Part shown: positions 24,401-35,403 of the stretch, one piece after another
How the letters are laid out: every line of letters begins with the position of its first letter
Numbering within the stretch: the stretch's first letter is position 1
Origin: Chaetorhynchus papuensis
Lineage: Eukaryota > Chordata > Aves > Passeriformes > Rhipiduridae
Length of the DNA: 64,000 bases
Assembly (NCBI GenBank): GCA_013396525.1
Contig: VWYX01000257.1
Location: 310,001 to 374,000 of the forward strand
Direction of reading: 5' to 3'
Position numbers and translations under genes: made by a program
The notes under the pieces: model-generated
Told to the model about the DNA's origin: nothing
What the model saw: only the letters and a program-made list of their open reading frames with translations
Databases searched by the model: none

Positions 24401-27400
24401 AGTGATCTGCACTGGTAGCTTTAACAGTGTGAAGGGCCATACTTACCTAACTTAAATTCTGCTTGGTTCACTGTGTCTGTTTATTGGAGAGGGGTGGACA
24501 CTTTGGCAGTGTCTGAATTGCCTTCATTGGATCCTCTAAGCTGCACTGAGGAGAGCTTTTTAAAGCCAGCTAGTAGGAAACACTGTGTCCAAAGTATTTG
24601 GATGGAATTGAGGCTGCCTGGATATGGCACTACAGTCTTAGGTGTGCCACCTTTCAGGGAGAGGATAGTGAGACTTCACTGGTGTCTGATCAGTGCCTGT
24701 AGCACTCTGGAGTAGTCCAGAAGTCATATGACTTTCCACCAGTGTCAAAACAAGCCTGAGAGGCCATGAACAAGAAGGGGCAAAGGTTGGTGACTTGCTT
24801 GGCAAGCAGTGGGAAGAACAGTGGATGGTGGCAGGAGGAGCTGAAGCGATAGCCTGAAGATTTGGAAAGGTATGTGGGAAGGGTGAAGGGAGGAGTGTTT
24901 GGGCAGATATGAAAGACAGAGGCTTTTTTGGAAAGGAGAGGAGATGCCACTCGGAGGGTCTGGGCAAAAGACTGCATCTTCAAAGTGTGGTGGCTTTCTC
25001 TCTTTTCTTGATCCAGATACAGATGTGTCTTTGCTAGAATTGAAGGACAGTTTTTTGGCTTAGCAAGCACAACGTACTCTCAGAGAAGATGGAGCACATC
25101 AGATGAAGATGAGCGTGTATTATCCTCAGCATTGAAGCTTTGCCAACCCTTCTTCCCCACTGACTGCTCCTTCTTACCCGTGCTTTGCAAATTGCAGCCT
25201 GGAGTTTTTGTTGGGAGTTGTTTGTTTGTTTGTTTTAATGAAGCTGTCCTTTTCAGATGATCTGTGGGGTTGTGCTGTAAAGCAGATTAGTGAAATGGAT
25301 CAGGTTTAAAAAAACCAAACCAACCAAAACATACTAGTCCTGGGAAGAAATTATGCCCAAGTCACCTGCTTTATAATGCACCTTCACAAAGTCACAGGAG
25401 ATGAACTGCAGTGTGACCTCAGGAGAAAACAGGGCTAGGGGAGCTTTATGAGCTGACTAACTACACTCTGGGGAACTGGTATTTTGAATCCCCTTCTGTG
25501 CAGGAAGGAGAAAACAAATCCATGTGAAGTTATAACAAAATGGCAACAGTACTGGTGTGCAGTGAGATGTGAAGCTAAGAAACAGGGCTTATGAGGAGGG
25601 GATATGCAGGTGTCACTTCACAGCCCTTTCACTCTGTAAGAAGGTGGTTGACAGGCAGGGAGAAGAAGATAGAATGACTGAGAAGAAAGTAAGGACTCCA
25701 GTGGAGTAGCAGGATAGGTGAATAATGTGTGTAATACCACAGTTTGCATGGTGCCAGTCTTCTACAGGATTTATTTTCACATGTTCATAAGTATCTCTAG
25801 TCGTAATACTAGTGTCATTTTATAAGTACTGTAATTGCCCTATGTGTATAGTAGTTACAGAGAACACTAAAAAGTTGTAACTGTCCCTCTGTTTAACAAT
25901 GCAGTAGTTGCCAAGGCAAATTCTGAAAGAATTTTCATCAATCAGATGACAGAGAAAGGGGTGGAAGCAAACAATTAAAAATCCAGCTCATATGTTTGGT
26001 AAGTATCTCTGGTATTAAGGGTCTTTCCTTTGTCCTTGTAGGGTTGTTAACCTACAGAGACTTCCTGTAACTGTATGCTAATGAAAAAGAATCTTTATTC
26101 TTGGGGGAAAAAAAAAAACCTAGCAGGATAGCAGGGTAAGTCTGTTTGAGGACTGTTTTCAGTCAGATGCAGAGGAAATAGCTCAAATAAATTCTGGATC
26201 CTGAAGGAAGCTCGGGAAAAGTTCTCTCCAGTCTTAATAAGATCTTGGACCTCCCCCTTGGTTTTCACCTCCTGGAGTATAACCCCACACAGTCAGCCAG
26301 CAGGATCTGAGGGAAATGTCTTTTATTGAGCTAGTAAAGGGAGATTACTTTTAAATCCCAGTAACTCAAGGAAAAGATACCATTGCATAATGTTACAATT
26401 AAGTGTCCATATTTTCTCTGAGCCGTTGTGTACTTTGATACTCTGTGTTACTGTATGTGACCTACTTATTATCTATAACTCACTCTAAACCAGAAATGCT
26501 CTTGACATTACTCAGAATGGGAGTGTGACATGGAAGACAGCTACAAAACAGTGTCGTCATTTTCTTCCTCATGCAGTGTGATCCAGCTCAGAGTCAGGAA
26601 AATCTTGTGATTGATATGATGACCTTTTTGCCAGTAGCTGCTCTTTAAAGCAACTTTGAAAAGGTGATTTTGCTTATTGGTTCCTTGTGCTGTAAATGCC
26701 AAAGAAATAGACTCTCTGAGATACAAACAAATTAACAAAGTTGTGAAATAAAAACCTTCATGAGGAATTTCAGAGCCAAGAGATCGATGAGCATTCTTAG
26801 AGGGTCCTGGCTGATAGGCACAAGAAATGCCAGTTTCTTGAATACACAGTAGCTTGCAAACTAACTTTCTGTAAATCCATCTGAACTGGAGGGGTTGGGG
26901 GAGATGGGCTGAGATGCCTCTGAATGCTCTCTGTGAAATGCTGTGGAAGCTGTGGAAACCTAGACAATTGTGGTGCTCCTGAGGAGACAAAAAGGTGAAA
27001 TCCTCAATTCATTACAGTCATGGTACTTTGAAACTCACCTGCTGGAAACTTTATGCTTCTGTTGAAAAAGTCTCTGAGCTACTGCTGGCCTGTCTGAACT
27101 CTTCCAGCCTGTGAAATATCTCCCCTAGCCTAGGACTAATGAAGTCTGTGTTATGAGGGGGGGAAAACTCCCCAAGCTGACAGCCATGAAGGAGTTCTTG
27201 TCTAGTACCCTAAGCAATTTTGGTATGAATCTTAAGCATTGATTTTAAACATCCAACTCAAGATGGATACTAACCAAGATTTTACCTTCATTGCTTCAAG
27301 CCAGTGTGGAGTTTGCTTTGACTAAGAATGCAGTCACACTTTTTCTAAACTGGTGAACGCAGGTTATGCAGACCTTCTCATGCAAGTTGCAGAGCATTAG

Positions 27401-27917
27401 CAGCAGTTACTCAAGGTCTGTCTTTATTGCTGGAATGTACTCAAATCATTATTTACACTCCAAAGATAAGGATAAACCAATCTGCCTTGATTTATATAGG
27501 AGATCTATCTGTCTAACATGTTATTTTTTTAACATAACATCTACCTTACTTTTGGCTGATATCTTATATTGTTGTGTTACTGTTACCAAGCTGCTAGAAG
27601 TTTTATCTTTTAATTTAAGGCTGTGTTCATCATTTTGCCATCTGTCTTTCTTAATGTGGCATTAGCAAATACACCTAGAATTCAAATGAATATGGTGCCA
27701 TGTGTGTAATCCAGTAATGAAATATTACCTGCTGATATGTGATTAGGTTATTATTTGTGACTAGTTGTAGGTAAGCCCACTGCGTCAACAAAACATTACC
27801 ACAGCCAGTGGATGTGCTACAATTATGATATTGCCTTTATTTTAAACCACATGCTTGATGGTATTTGTTTCCTGTCTTGATTAATCTTAGTTTTGTTTAT
27901 TTGTCTTGTCTTCTCAG
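18434..27917 (+). other. GJB6: GJB6 intron 1
   Basis: The 9.5-kb interval runs from the CAG|GTGAGG donor at 18433/18434 to the pyrimidine-rich acceptor ending at 27917 (TCTTGTCTTCTCAG). Apart from the AAGGG microsatellite near its start, I saw no mobile element or coding exon; the open frames in it are short and unrelated to known proteins. The absence of recognisable CR1 copies over 9 kb differs from the flanking intergenic DNA. Alternative 5' exons, as exist for human GJB6, could lie inside. Confidence 0.55.
18451..18495 (+). repeat. (AAGGG)9 microsatellite just inside GJB6 intron 1
   Basis: Nine uninterrupted AAGGG pentamers begin 17 bp after the predicted exon 1 donor, followed by a degenerate copy. 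The tract is bracketed by a 13-bp direct repeat, GGGGCGCGGCGGG, at 18438-18450 and 18498-18510. The G-runs on the transcribed-sense strand make it a candidate G-quadruplex and a probable length polymorphism. Confidence 0.9.
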
Positions 27918-27934
27918 AGGCTTGAAACGAGACA

Positions 27935-28726
27935 ATGGATTGGGGAGCTCTGCATACCATTTTGGGAGGTGTAAATAAGCACTCCACCAGTATCGGGAAG
28001 ATATGGCTCACGGTCCTCTTCATCTTCCGTATCATGATCCTGGTTGTGGCTGCAGAGAGAGTCTGGGGAGATGAACAAGATGACTTTGTCTGCAACACAC
28101 TTCAGCCTGGCTGCAGAAATGTTTGCTATGATCACTTTTTCCCCATCTCTCACATCAGACTCTGGGCCCTGCAGCTGATCTTTGTCTCCACGCCTGCGCT
28201 GCTTGTGGCCATGCATGTGGCTTACAGGAGGCATGAGAAGAAAAAGCAGTTCAGAAAAGGAGACCAGAAATGTGAATACAAGGACATTGAAGAAATCAGA
28301 AGACAGAGGTTTCGTATTGAGGGCTCCTTGTGGTGGACATACACCAGCAGCATCTTCTTCAGACTGGTCTTTGAAGCTGTCTTCATGTACGCATTTTATT
28401 TCATGTACGATGGGTTCCGAATGCCTCGCTTAATGAAGTGTAATGCCTGGCCCTGCCCCAACACTGTAGACTGCTTTGTTTCCCGACCTACTGAAAAGAC
28501 GGTGTTCACTATTTTCATGATTGCTGTGTCCAGCATTTGCATTCTTTTAAATGTGGCTGAGTTGTGTTACTTACTGGTAAAATTTTTCCTCAGAAGGTCT
28601 AGAAAAGCTGGAAATTCAAAACAGCAACCCAACCATGAGAATAAGGAAGAGACCAAACAAAATGAAATGAACGAGTTAATATCTGATAGCTGCCAGAACA
28701 CAGTTATAGGGTTTTCAAGTAGCTAA
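27935..28726 (+). CDS. GJB6: Gap junction beta-6 protein (connexin 30)
   Basis: A 263-residue connexin, close to human Cx30 (261). It forms hexameric hemichannels that dock into gap junctions passing ions and small metabolites. The N-terminal helix (about 1-20) is followed by TM1 (21-40), extracellular loop 1 with Cys53, 60 and 64, TM2 (about 76-96), a cytoplasmic loop (about 97-131), TM3, loop 2 with Cys169, 174 and 180, TM4 (about 189-215) and a C-terminal tail. The tail motif [12 protein letters not shown] (241-252) is the Cx30 hallmark and separates it from Cx26. The start is in strong context (A at -3, G at +4), 17 bp after a splice acceptor at 27917, and the whole coding region is one exon as is normal for connexins. 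Oddities: Arg125 replaces the lysine carbamylated in mammalian Cx30; loop 2 resembles Cx26; codons 11-96 are nearly identical to GJB2. Confidence 0.96.
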   Translation: MDWGALHTILGGVNKHSTSIGKIWLTVLFIFRIMILVVAAERVWGDEQDDFVCNTLQPGCRNVCYDHFFPISHIRLWALQLIFVSTPALLVAMHVAYRRHEKKKQFRKGDQKCEYKDIEEIRRQRFRIEGSLWWTYTSSIFFRLVFEAVFMYAFYFMYDGFRMPRLMKCNAWPCPNTVDCFVSRPTEKTVFTIFMIAVSSICILLNVAELCYLLVKFFLRRSRKAGNSKQQPNHENKEETKQNEMNELISDSCQNTVIGFSSS

Positions 28727-29710
28727 GGTGGTGTCAATGCTGATGTTCACTCTTTTTGGAGTGAATGTTTTATTTAAAGGCTGAAAATGAAATTTGTTGT
28801 ATGAAACAAAGTTGGGTGAGATTTTGATGCATAGTGTCAGATGTACATGTCTGGGGAAAAAGTCAGGGCAGCCTAAACACGTGAAAGTAGGATTAAATAG
28901 GAAGATACACTTTCCTATGAGTATCCTTACAAGCTAACTATGTTAAGTGGGAAGCCCATTCCTACCTTCATGCTGACACAGCTCCTGAAAACTAAGTGCA
29001 ACAGCAATAGGAACAAAATTTTCCAAGCTAGGTATTCTAGTATTACACGATGTTTTGTAATAGTGATAGTTTTTACTTGTGAACTGATGATTAAAATATT
29101 TTTCTAAAATCTAAGATTCCATGTTACTTAAGGTGTTATAGCACACAACTGACTGTTTTATTTCTTAACCAGGCATATGCAGATGAACCCTGTAATACCA
29201 TATTCATAGGGAAGAGACAGCAATAGGCTACATACATCTTCACAGCTTTGCAAGTGCTGCTTGAGCCTGGACAGGTAGCTTGAGACGCTTGCATACATGC
29301 TGCTGGCTGTAGGGGAATTGTATGAAAGCCCACCAGTGTGGATAATTGAGGTAGCTAGATTCTGAGTGCAAAGTTATGCCTAAAAACAGCACAAGAATAT
29401 AGTAACAGCCTATGTAGACTTGTTTAAACATCTAGCAGACCTCGTAATTTCATCAGTCTTTTAATTGCATACTGCCAGTTTTATAGCAACTTAAGTTTAT
29501 GTAGCTGTTTATTTCTCTAATGTATTAGCTGTATTTGTTTCTTTATGCTGTATCACATCATGAAACTTTTTTGGTTTTGATTTGTTTGCTTTTTTTGTAG
29601 TAGACTGATGGTGCTGTTATGAGACTAGAGGCTGTCTGGTTTCAAGGACGTGGAAAAGTATTACTGGAAATGGAGCAAGTCTTCTGAATAAAAGGCAAAC
29701 ACTTTAACCT
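28727..29710 (+). other. GJB6: Predicted GJB6 3' untranslated region
   Basis: Sequence after the TAA stop contains no other gene and reaches an AATAAA signal about 960 bp downstream, a UTR length similar in scale to that of mammalian GJB6. The region is AT-rich. An ATTAAA near 29090 could be an earlier, weaker site. Confidence 0.5.
29687..29692 (+). terminator. GJB6: Candidate GJB6 polyadenylation signal
   Basis: A canonical AATAAA lies about 960 bp after the stop codon. Cleavage would be expected around 29705-29715. It is chosen for its canonical form and distance; no transcript evidence is available here. Confidence 0.5.
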
Positions 29711-32635
29711 TTCCTAGTGAAGTGAGAGTCTATATGTGAATGCTAGGCAAGATTTTAAGTAGGAACTTACAAAAAACTTTTTCAAGTGGAGACAGTACAT
29801 CCAAAGTGCACATAACCCCTAGACACCCTTCATTCCCATCCAGGGCACTGATGCCCTAATTCTAATGGAGATACAGAGTTACCTTTGTCTTGTTGCTTTT
29901 TCTTTTCTGAGTGCATGGCAGTATGTGCCTGTGGGAGGGGTATGCTCGTGAGAGCAGGGGAACCTGGAAGTCAGAGGTGAGTGCAGTGCAAGACCCCAGC
30001 TATATTGTCTTGTGTGCTTCCTATTTTGGAGCACTTCTCACCACCATGGATACACTGACCTCTGTAGAGCTAAGTTTTGGGGGTTTGTTTGTTTTATAAA
30101 TGGATTAGCCTCACTGTTTTTGTATAATGGAACTACTCTTCCAAGGGGCATAACAAAGAGCAGGTATCCTTAGGAGCAGAGATTGCAGAGTGCCCTTTTC
30201 CTCATGCCGTTGTATCACACTTCTTACAGGTGCTGGCATAGCTCTGTGTGTGTGCATGCTGTAAGTGGGCTTGGGTAGGTTGGTTGTTTTATTTGTGACC
30301 AGTAAAACCCTAACACAGAGCAGGTACAAGCAACAGGAGAGAGAAAATACCTAGAGTCAGCTCTGTCCCTGCATGAGGGCCTGAGCTGAGCCCTGTCATT
30401 TATCTGTTCTCTTCAGCTGGCAAACTCCTGATCTTTCCTGCCTTCACAGCACATTTTCTTTTTTAATCACTGTTGTGAAAAGAAATTGCTGCTAGTCTTC
30501 TGAATGTGTCTACCAGCAAGCTCGAGGAAAAAGTACACACAAATATAATATATTAGTGTATATTGTTCTCTCTGCAGATTTAAGGAAGCTGTTCTCTTAG
30601 AGTCAGGAAGGTGGGTGCTCAGGCTGTACCTCCCTGGATCACCCCCCAGTCTTCCCAGGGCACAAGCATTGGTTTCAGGGTGTGGAGGTACAGCTACTTC
30701 TCTTCCAGGACTGTGTTTCATGGAGCAACTGGAGACTTGACTTTTGTCTGGGACATGCTGTGGATCACATACCATATTGTGAATATGAATGCAGATCAGT
30801 TAATAATTATGCTTGATGGTGTCTTACCTCTTTGGTGATCAATTTGAAATAGCCCTATGCTGAATGCCAGTAAACCTGTTAAACACCTTAAGATCGATAC
30901 GTTTTCTTCAAATGGAGGAGGGGTAGTTTTTCTTGGTCTGTGATAAACTGCAGGCCTGCAAAACCCCAAATGGGGAGATATTATGATAGCTCTCTCTATG
31001 GTTTTTCTTTTCCTGCTCACAAGTTTTCAAACAGTGAGTTCTATTCCAGCAGTGAGTTTTTTCTAGAATGTCAGTTCCATGACTGTTTTTCTTTTCATCC
31101 TGGGTAAGTGGGCATAGTTGCAATGAAGAAATTGATTGTCTGCAGTCCTTTGTAGGCCAGCACAACTCTGTGTGTGGCTGAGCTGTAAATGGATTTGGGT
31201 TGGTTGGACGTTTCCTGTGTGGTAGCAGGACCTGGTAAGGTGCAGTCTGGCAACAATGCCCTCTTGCTGTGGTGTCCTGGCAGCCAGATGGGTTGGGAAC
31301 AAATGTGCCTGTCCCTGTCCAATCTACACCAAGGGCAGCTGTAAATCAAAGAGCCGGAGCTGATCCAAGGCTTCACTAGCACTAAGCCACTGGTTGTCTC
31401 AGCAGGCAAGACCAGTTGTGACTGATGTGTTTGGCTGGAATATTTCTTCTCATTCTAATTATGGACACTCTCTTCTGAAATATCTCCTAACTTCTGTTAC
31501 TGTCAAGGTAAAGTCCCTGACAGTTTCAGTGCCCTCTTTAAATTATTCCTAGTAGAGGGCATCATCATGAAATGACAGCTTCAGTAACTTGTTTCTCCAA
31601 GTCAGCTTCCCCCTGCCTGCTGCACTTTGTGGTCTCAGCAGAGGAGGCAGCTGTGTTTAGCAGGGTCGTAGTTAAACCTTTCTGCAGGGAAAAGCCAAGC
31701 TGCTTTTCTTGGTTTCCAACTTCCTGTGTCTTCCCAGGCTGGCTGGGGCTGCTCTGAACTGCAAAGCACATCCGCCCCGAGATGTTCTGTGTGCTTGCCC
31801 TTGCTCCTGCCCTGCAGCCAGCCCTCTAAATCTCTGACCTACTGCTGACCGGTTTGTACTGTACTGGCACCACCATCCTCCCATGGCAGTTCAGCCAGTT
31901 TTCTCTGATGGCAGCTGGCTTAATTGTCTCTGCCCATCCCTGCTGCAGTTCCCCACCCTGTGATTTCTTCTTTGTTATGCCTGGGGCAGAGATTGCTTAA
32001 ATTGGTTTTGATGCCAAATGATTAATCAGAGCCTCTGGAAAAGCTCTCTTGCAAATTCCCTGCATGCCCTCCCACCCTCGTCTTGCTTTCCTTTCAAATA
32101 GGCAGGAGCCCTGACCACCTGCAAGTGCAGCAGTATTGGCTGCTGGACTCTATTCCTATTACACGCCAGAGCCCTTGACTCCAGCACCACTGCACGCCCT
32201 CCTCCATCCTTCTCTCTTCCTCTCAGCCTAGTCCCATTGCAACTTTGACTCTGTTTTTCCACTGACCTAGGCCCTTCCCAGCAACCCTGCATGCCGAAGC
32301 TGTAAAAGCAAATGAGACCAGTTGTGGGATGGTCTTAACCCACTCTCCTCCTTTTGCACAGTCAGGCTGCCTCCCCTACTTGAGGTGCTGCAGCCATGAG
32401 CTCTTTGCTGCCAGGTTAGAGTCACTTCGGCTCCCCAGCCCCTCTGCTGGTGTGTGTTGTGTCAGCCCAGTACCTCACCCAACCTTGCCCTGCAAGACTG
32501 TGCTGGGAAACACTGCCACAGCCCACATGAGGTAGACCTCTGCTGCCTGGTTGTTTTTTCTATTGCCACTGTTATCTGTATTCCCCTTACTGGGCCAAGG
32601 CTGTATTACAATCCTGCTGAGATAAGTCTATTTCA
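29711..32635. other. Intergenic sequence after GJB6
   Basis: No exon, RNA gene or clear mobile element was recognised. Short open frames on both strands have no recognisable domains. The segment ends abruptly where a CR1 element begins at about 32636. Confidence 0.55.
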
Positions 32636-33550
32636 TAGAACCACAGAATAGTTTGGGTTGGAAGAGACCTTGAGAGGTCATCTAGTACAAGCCCCTTTCA
32701 ATGAGCAGGGGTATCTTCATCTAGATCAGGTTGCTCAGAGTCCCATCCAACATGACTTTGAATCTTTCTAGTGGTGGGGCATCTCTGAGCAACCTGTTCT
32801 AGTGTTTCACCACCCCCATCGTAAAAAATATCTTCTTTATATCCCTCTAGTCTGAATCTGCCCTCCTTTAGTTTAAAATCATCACCCTTGTCCTATTGCA
32901 ACAGGCCCTGCTAAAAAGTTTGTCACCATCTTTCTTATAAGCCCCTTTTAAGTACTAAAAGGCTGCAAAAAGGTCTCCTTGGAGCCTTCCCTTCTACAAG
33001 CTGAACAACCTTAATTCTCTTAGCCTTTCTTCATAGGAGATGCCTTCCATCCCTCTTGATCATTTTTTAGGCCCTCCTCTGGACCCACTTCAACAGGTCC
33101 ACATCTTTGCTGTGGACCCCAGAGCTGGACCCCAGAGGACCCCAGAGCTGGATGCAGCACTGCAGGTGGGGTCTCAGCAGAGCAGGGGGGCAGAATCCCC
33201 TCCCTGGCCCTGCTGCCCACGCTGCTTTAGTTGCAGCCCAGGGCAGCATTGGCCTTCTGGCCTGTAAGTGCACATGGACAGCTCATGACAAGTCTCTCAT
33301 CCACCAGCACCACCAAGTCCTTCTGCACAGGGCTGCTCTTAATCCCTTCATCCTATTGATACTTAGGGTTGCCCTGACCCAGGTGTAGCACCTTGCATTT
33401 GGCTTTGTTGAACCTTGTGATGTTCCTATGGGCCCACTTCTTGAGTTTGTCTAGGTCCCTCAGCTGCACCACACAGTTTGGTGTCATCTGAAAACTTGTT
33501 GAGGGTGCACTTGATCCTACTGTGCATGTCTGATACCACTGATGGAGATA

Positions 33551-33690
33551 TTACAGAATATTCTGTGTTGGAAGAGACCCACAAGGACCATTGAGTCCAA
33601 CTCTTAAGTGAATGGCCCACATGAGGATAAAACTCACAACCTTGATGTTGTTGGAGCATGGTGCTAATCAACTGAGATAATCTCAGTGGC
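33551..33690 (-). mobile_element. tRNA-derived SINE with CR1-X-like tail
   Basis: Read on the minus strand, a head resembling tRNA-Ile comes first: CTCAGTTGATTAGCACCATG, then AAGGTTGTGAGTTTTATCCT (the B-box position) and a GGGCCA end. It is followed directly by GTTGGACTCAATGGTCCTTG and TGGGTCTCTTCCAACACAG, the end of the CR1-X family. The same tail ends the plus-strand CR1 at 48497-49628. A tRNA-Ile head fused to a CR1-X tail is the design of the TguSINE1-type SINEs described in passerine birds. The copy is diverged and sits inside an older CR1. Confidence 0.72.
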
Positions 33691-33942
33691 TCAAATTAAA
33701 GGTCATCTGGTTCAAAACCCCCTGCCATGGCAGAGGAAAGAGGATATTAAACAGTCTGGTCCCAGTATGGAGGTGGTCCCTGAGGGACACCATTTTTTAC
33801 CAGTCTCTGTTGGGACATTCAACCATTGATCACTCCTCATTTGGGTATGACCATCCCAACCAATTCCTCATCTACTGAACAGCCTACTCATTAAATCCAT
33901 CTTTCCATTTCAGAGAGAAGGAGGTTATGAGTGGACTGCACC

Positions 33943-34552
33943 TATTATAAATGAAGACAAGGGGAGAGCTTCAACAAATCCCTGCCTTTCCAGGTTTCTG
34001 GCAGTAGACGGCAGCTTCATTGAGGCAGCCAGCATCCCAAAATCCACTCTTTCTTGCAAGTTCTTAATAATAACTGATCAGGCCTATTACAACATGAATT
34101 TTTTATTTGAACAGACCAAGGAAAACAAACATAAGACTTTAAACAGGCTCTAAACCGACTTACTTACTACACAGAATAAACCAAAGAAACCCTACTAGTA
34201 GATAAAATACAGTGCATGATAAAGGTACCTATATTACAGCTAGTGAAGAAATAGTATAGATTAGGAGCCAATGTCACTTACCAACAAATGACAGTGGTGT
34301 ACAGAGAATCTCCTAATTCCTCTCAATCTCCAGGGAAGTATCTCAATGCCAATGTCTTGGTCATCAAGGAGAACTCTCCACACACTTAGAGAGTGTGTAA
34401 GAGATTTGATTCCATGAAAATCATAGTGGTCTTTTATAATTGTAAAAATGCTTGTCTGTCAGTCACTTTATTTTTGGTTCATCCTTTCTCAAGCCAAGAC
34501 AGGATGTTTATTGCTGGCTAAGGTGGTTTCCAGCTGAGCTAACTCATCCCAT
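33943..34552 (-). mobile_element. Unclassified insertion inside the CR1, possibly a solo LTR
   Basis: The CR1 sequence stops at about 33942 (GGACTGCA) and resumes at about 34553 (TTACAGAAATTGAGG). Between them is some 610 bp unrelated to CR1. Its minus strand carries an AATAAA-type word (complement of TTTTTTATT near 34099), as an LTR would. No coding region is present. Clean TG/CA ends or a target-site duplication could not be fixed by eye, so the class and strand are uncertain. Confidence 0.35.
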
Positions 34553-34740
34553 GACTTACAGAAATTGAGGTAAATGATACCTATAGCCCTTCCCGTGTCC
34601 ATTGCTGTAGTCACCCCCTCACAGAAGGCCACTGGGTTGCTTAGGCACGACCTGCCCTTGGTGAAGCTGTGCTGGCTGTTTCAAATCACCTCCCTGACCT
34701 CCATGTGCCTTAGCACAGCTGTGCTCTCAGAGAGCATGGC

Positions 34741-35403
34741 CTCTGAAGCCGGAGGGACTGTCAGAGCTGAGACCTTATGCCACCCTGGCCATTGCTGTCC
34801 CCTCAGGTGGGCCTGTGGGCAGAGACCATCTCCACCTCAGCAAACTTCCTCATAGGGACATTGCATCAGGCTGCAGTGAGAACATGACTGGTGTGGCAGC
34901 CTTTCTCCTGCCAGAGGCAGTGTGTACACCCATTTCCCTGAAGAGCCCCTGTATTGTCAGACTAGGCATGTAAAGGTGAATGGCCTCATTTTCAACTTCC
35001 ACAGAAGCCAAAAATTGGCTTCACAATAAGAGATGGGGGTAGGGTTCAAACAACACTTCTGCAGATTCCCACCCGCTTGGCCCTGCACCCCGATGCTGTT
35101 CTGGAGTAGGATTGCTTCTCCAGCACGCACGCACAGCCGGGCGGCTCGGGTGGGCTTCTCCAGAAAGAAGCACCCAACGCTGTGTCTGACACACAAAGTA
35201 ATGGACAGGTGGGTCCGTGGGAGGAGAAGACAGGGAGAGGTTCTTGCAGAGCCCTGACTCAGCCATCAAGTCCCAGCAAGGCCAGTCAGCGCCCTGTTTC
35301 ATCCCTGGCAAAAGGTGTATGGACAGGAGTGCCGCTCCCTGCACCTTGTCACAGCTGGCCACCCCCTGCCTGTGATGCCTTTTCTGGTCTTGAAATCAAG
35401 AAT
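34741..35403. other. Gene-free stretch between repeats
   Basis: Moderately GC-rich sequence with no recognised gene. Its left part may be further, very diverged CR1 sequence, but I could not align it. Confidence 0.45.

Larger units (their letters stand above)
32636..34740 (-). mobile_element. Long, interrupted CR1 LINE
   Basis: A CR1 copy in minus orientation. Its 3' end is at 32636 (CACAGAATAGTTTGGGTTGG, then GAGACCTTGAGAGGTCATC). It runs rightward through ORF2-derived sequence with typical CR1 segments: CTCCTCTGGACCCACTTCAA near 33075, GCACCTTGCATTTGGC near 33390, TGGTGTCATCTGAAAACTTG near 33480 and GCCCTTGGTGAAGCTGTGCT near 34655. It is interrupted by a tRNA-derived SINE with a further CR1 scrap at about 33551-33740, and by about 610 bp of unrelated DNA at about 33943-34552. 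A GC-rich stretch near 33110-33150 carries a short local duplication (CCCAGAG repeated). It has no intact frame. Confidence 0.85.

Noticed and set aside
28182..28433. Frames overlapping the GJB6 and GJB2 coding exons (also minus-strand copies at 27914-28234 and 53322-53594)
   Set aside because: They are shadows of the connexin sequence; the two minus-strand copies resemble each other only because the genes do.
33551..33690. A functional tRNA-Ile gene
   Set aside because: The anticodon arm does not pair properly and the sequence continues straight into a CR1-X tail, so it is a SINE head.
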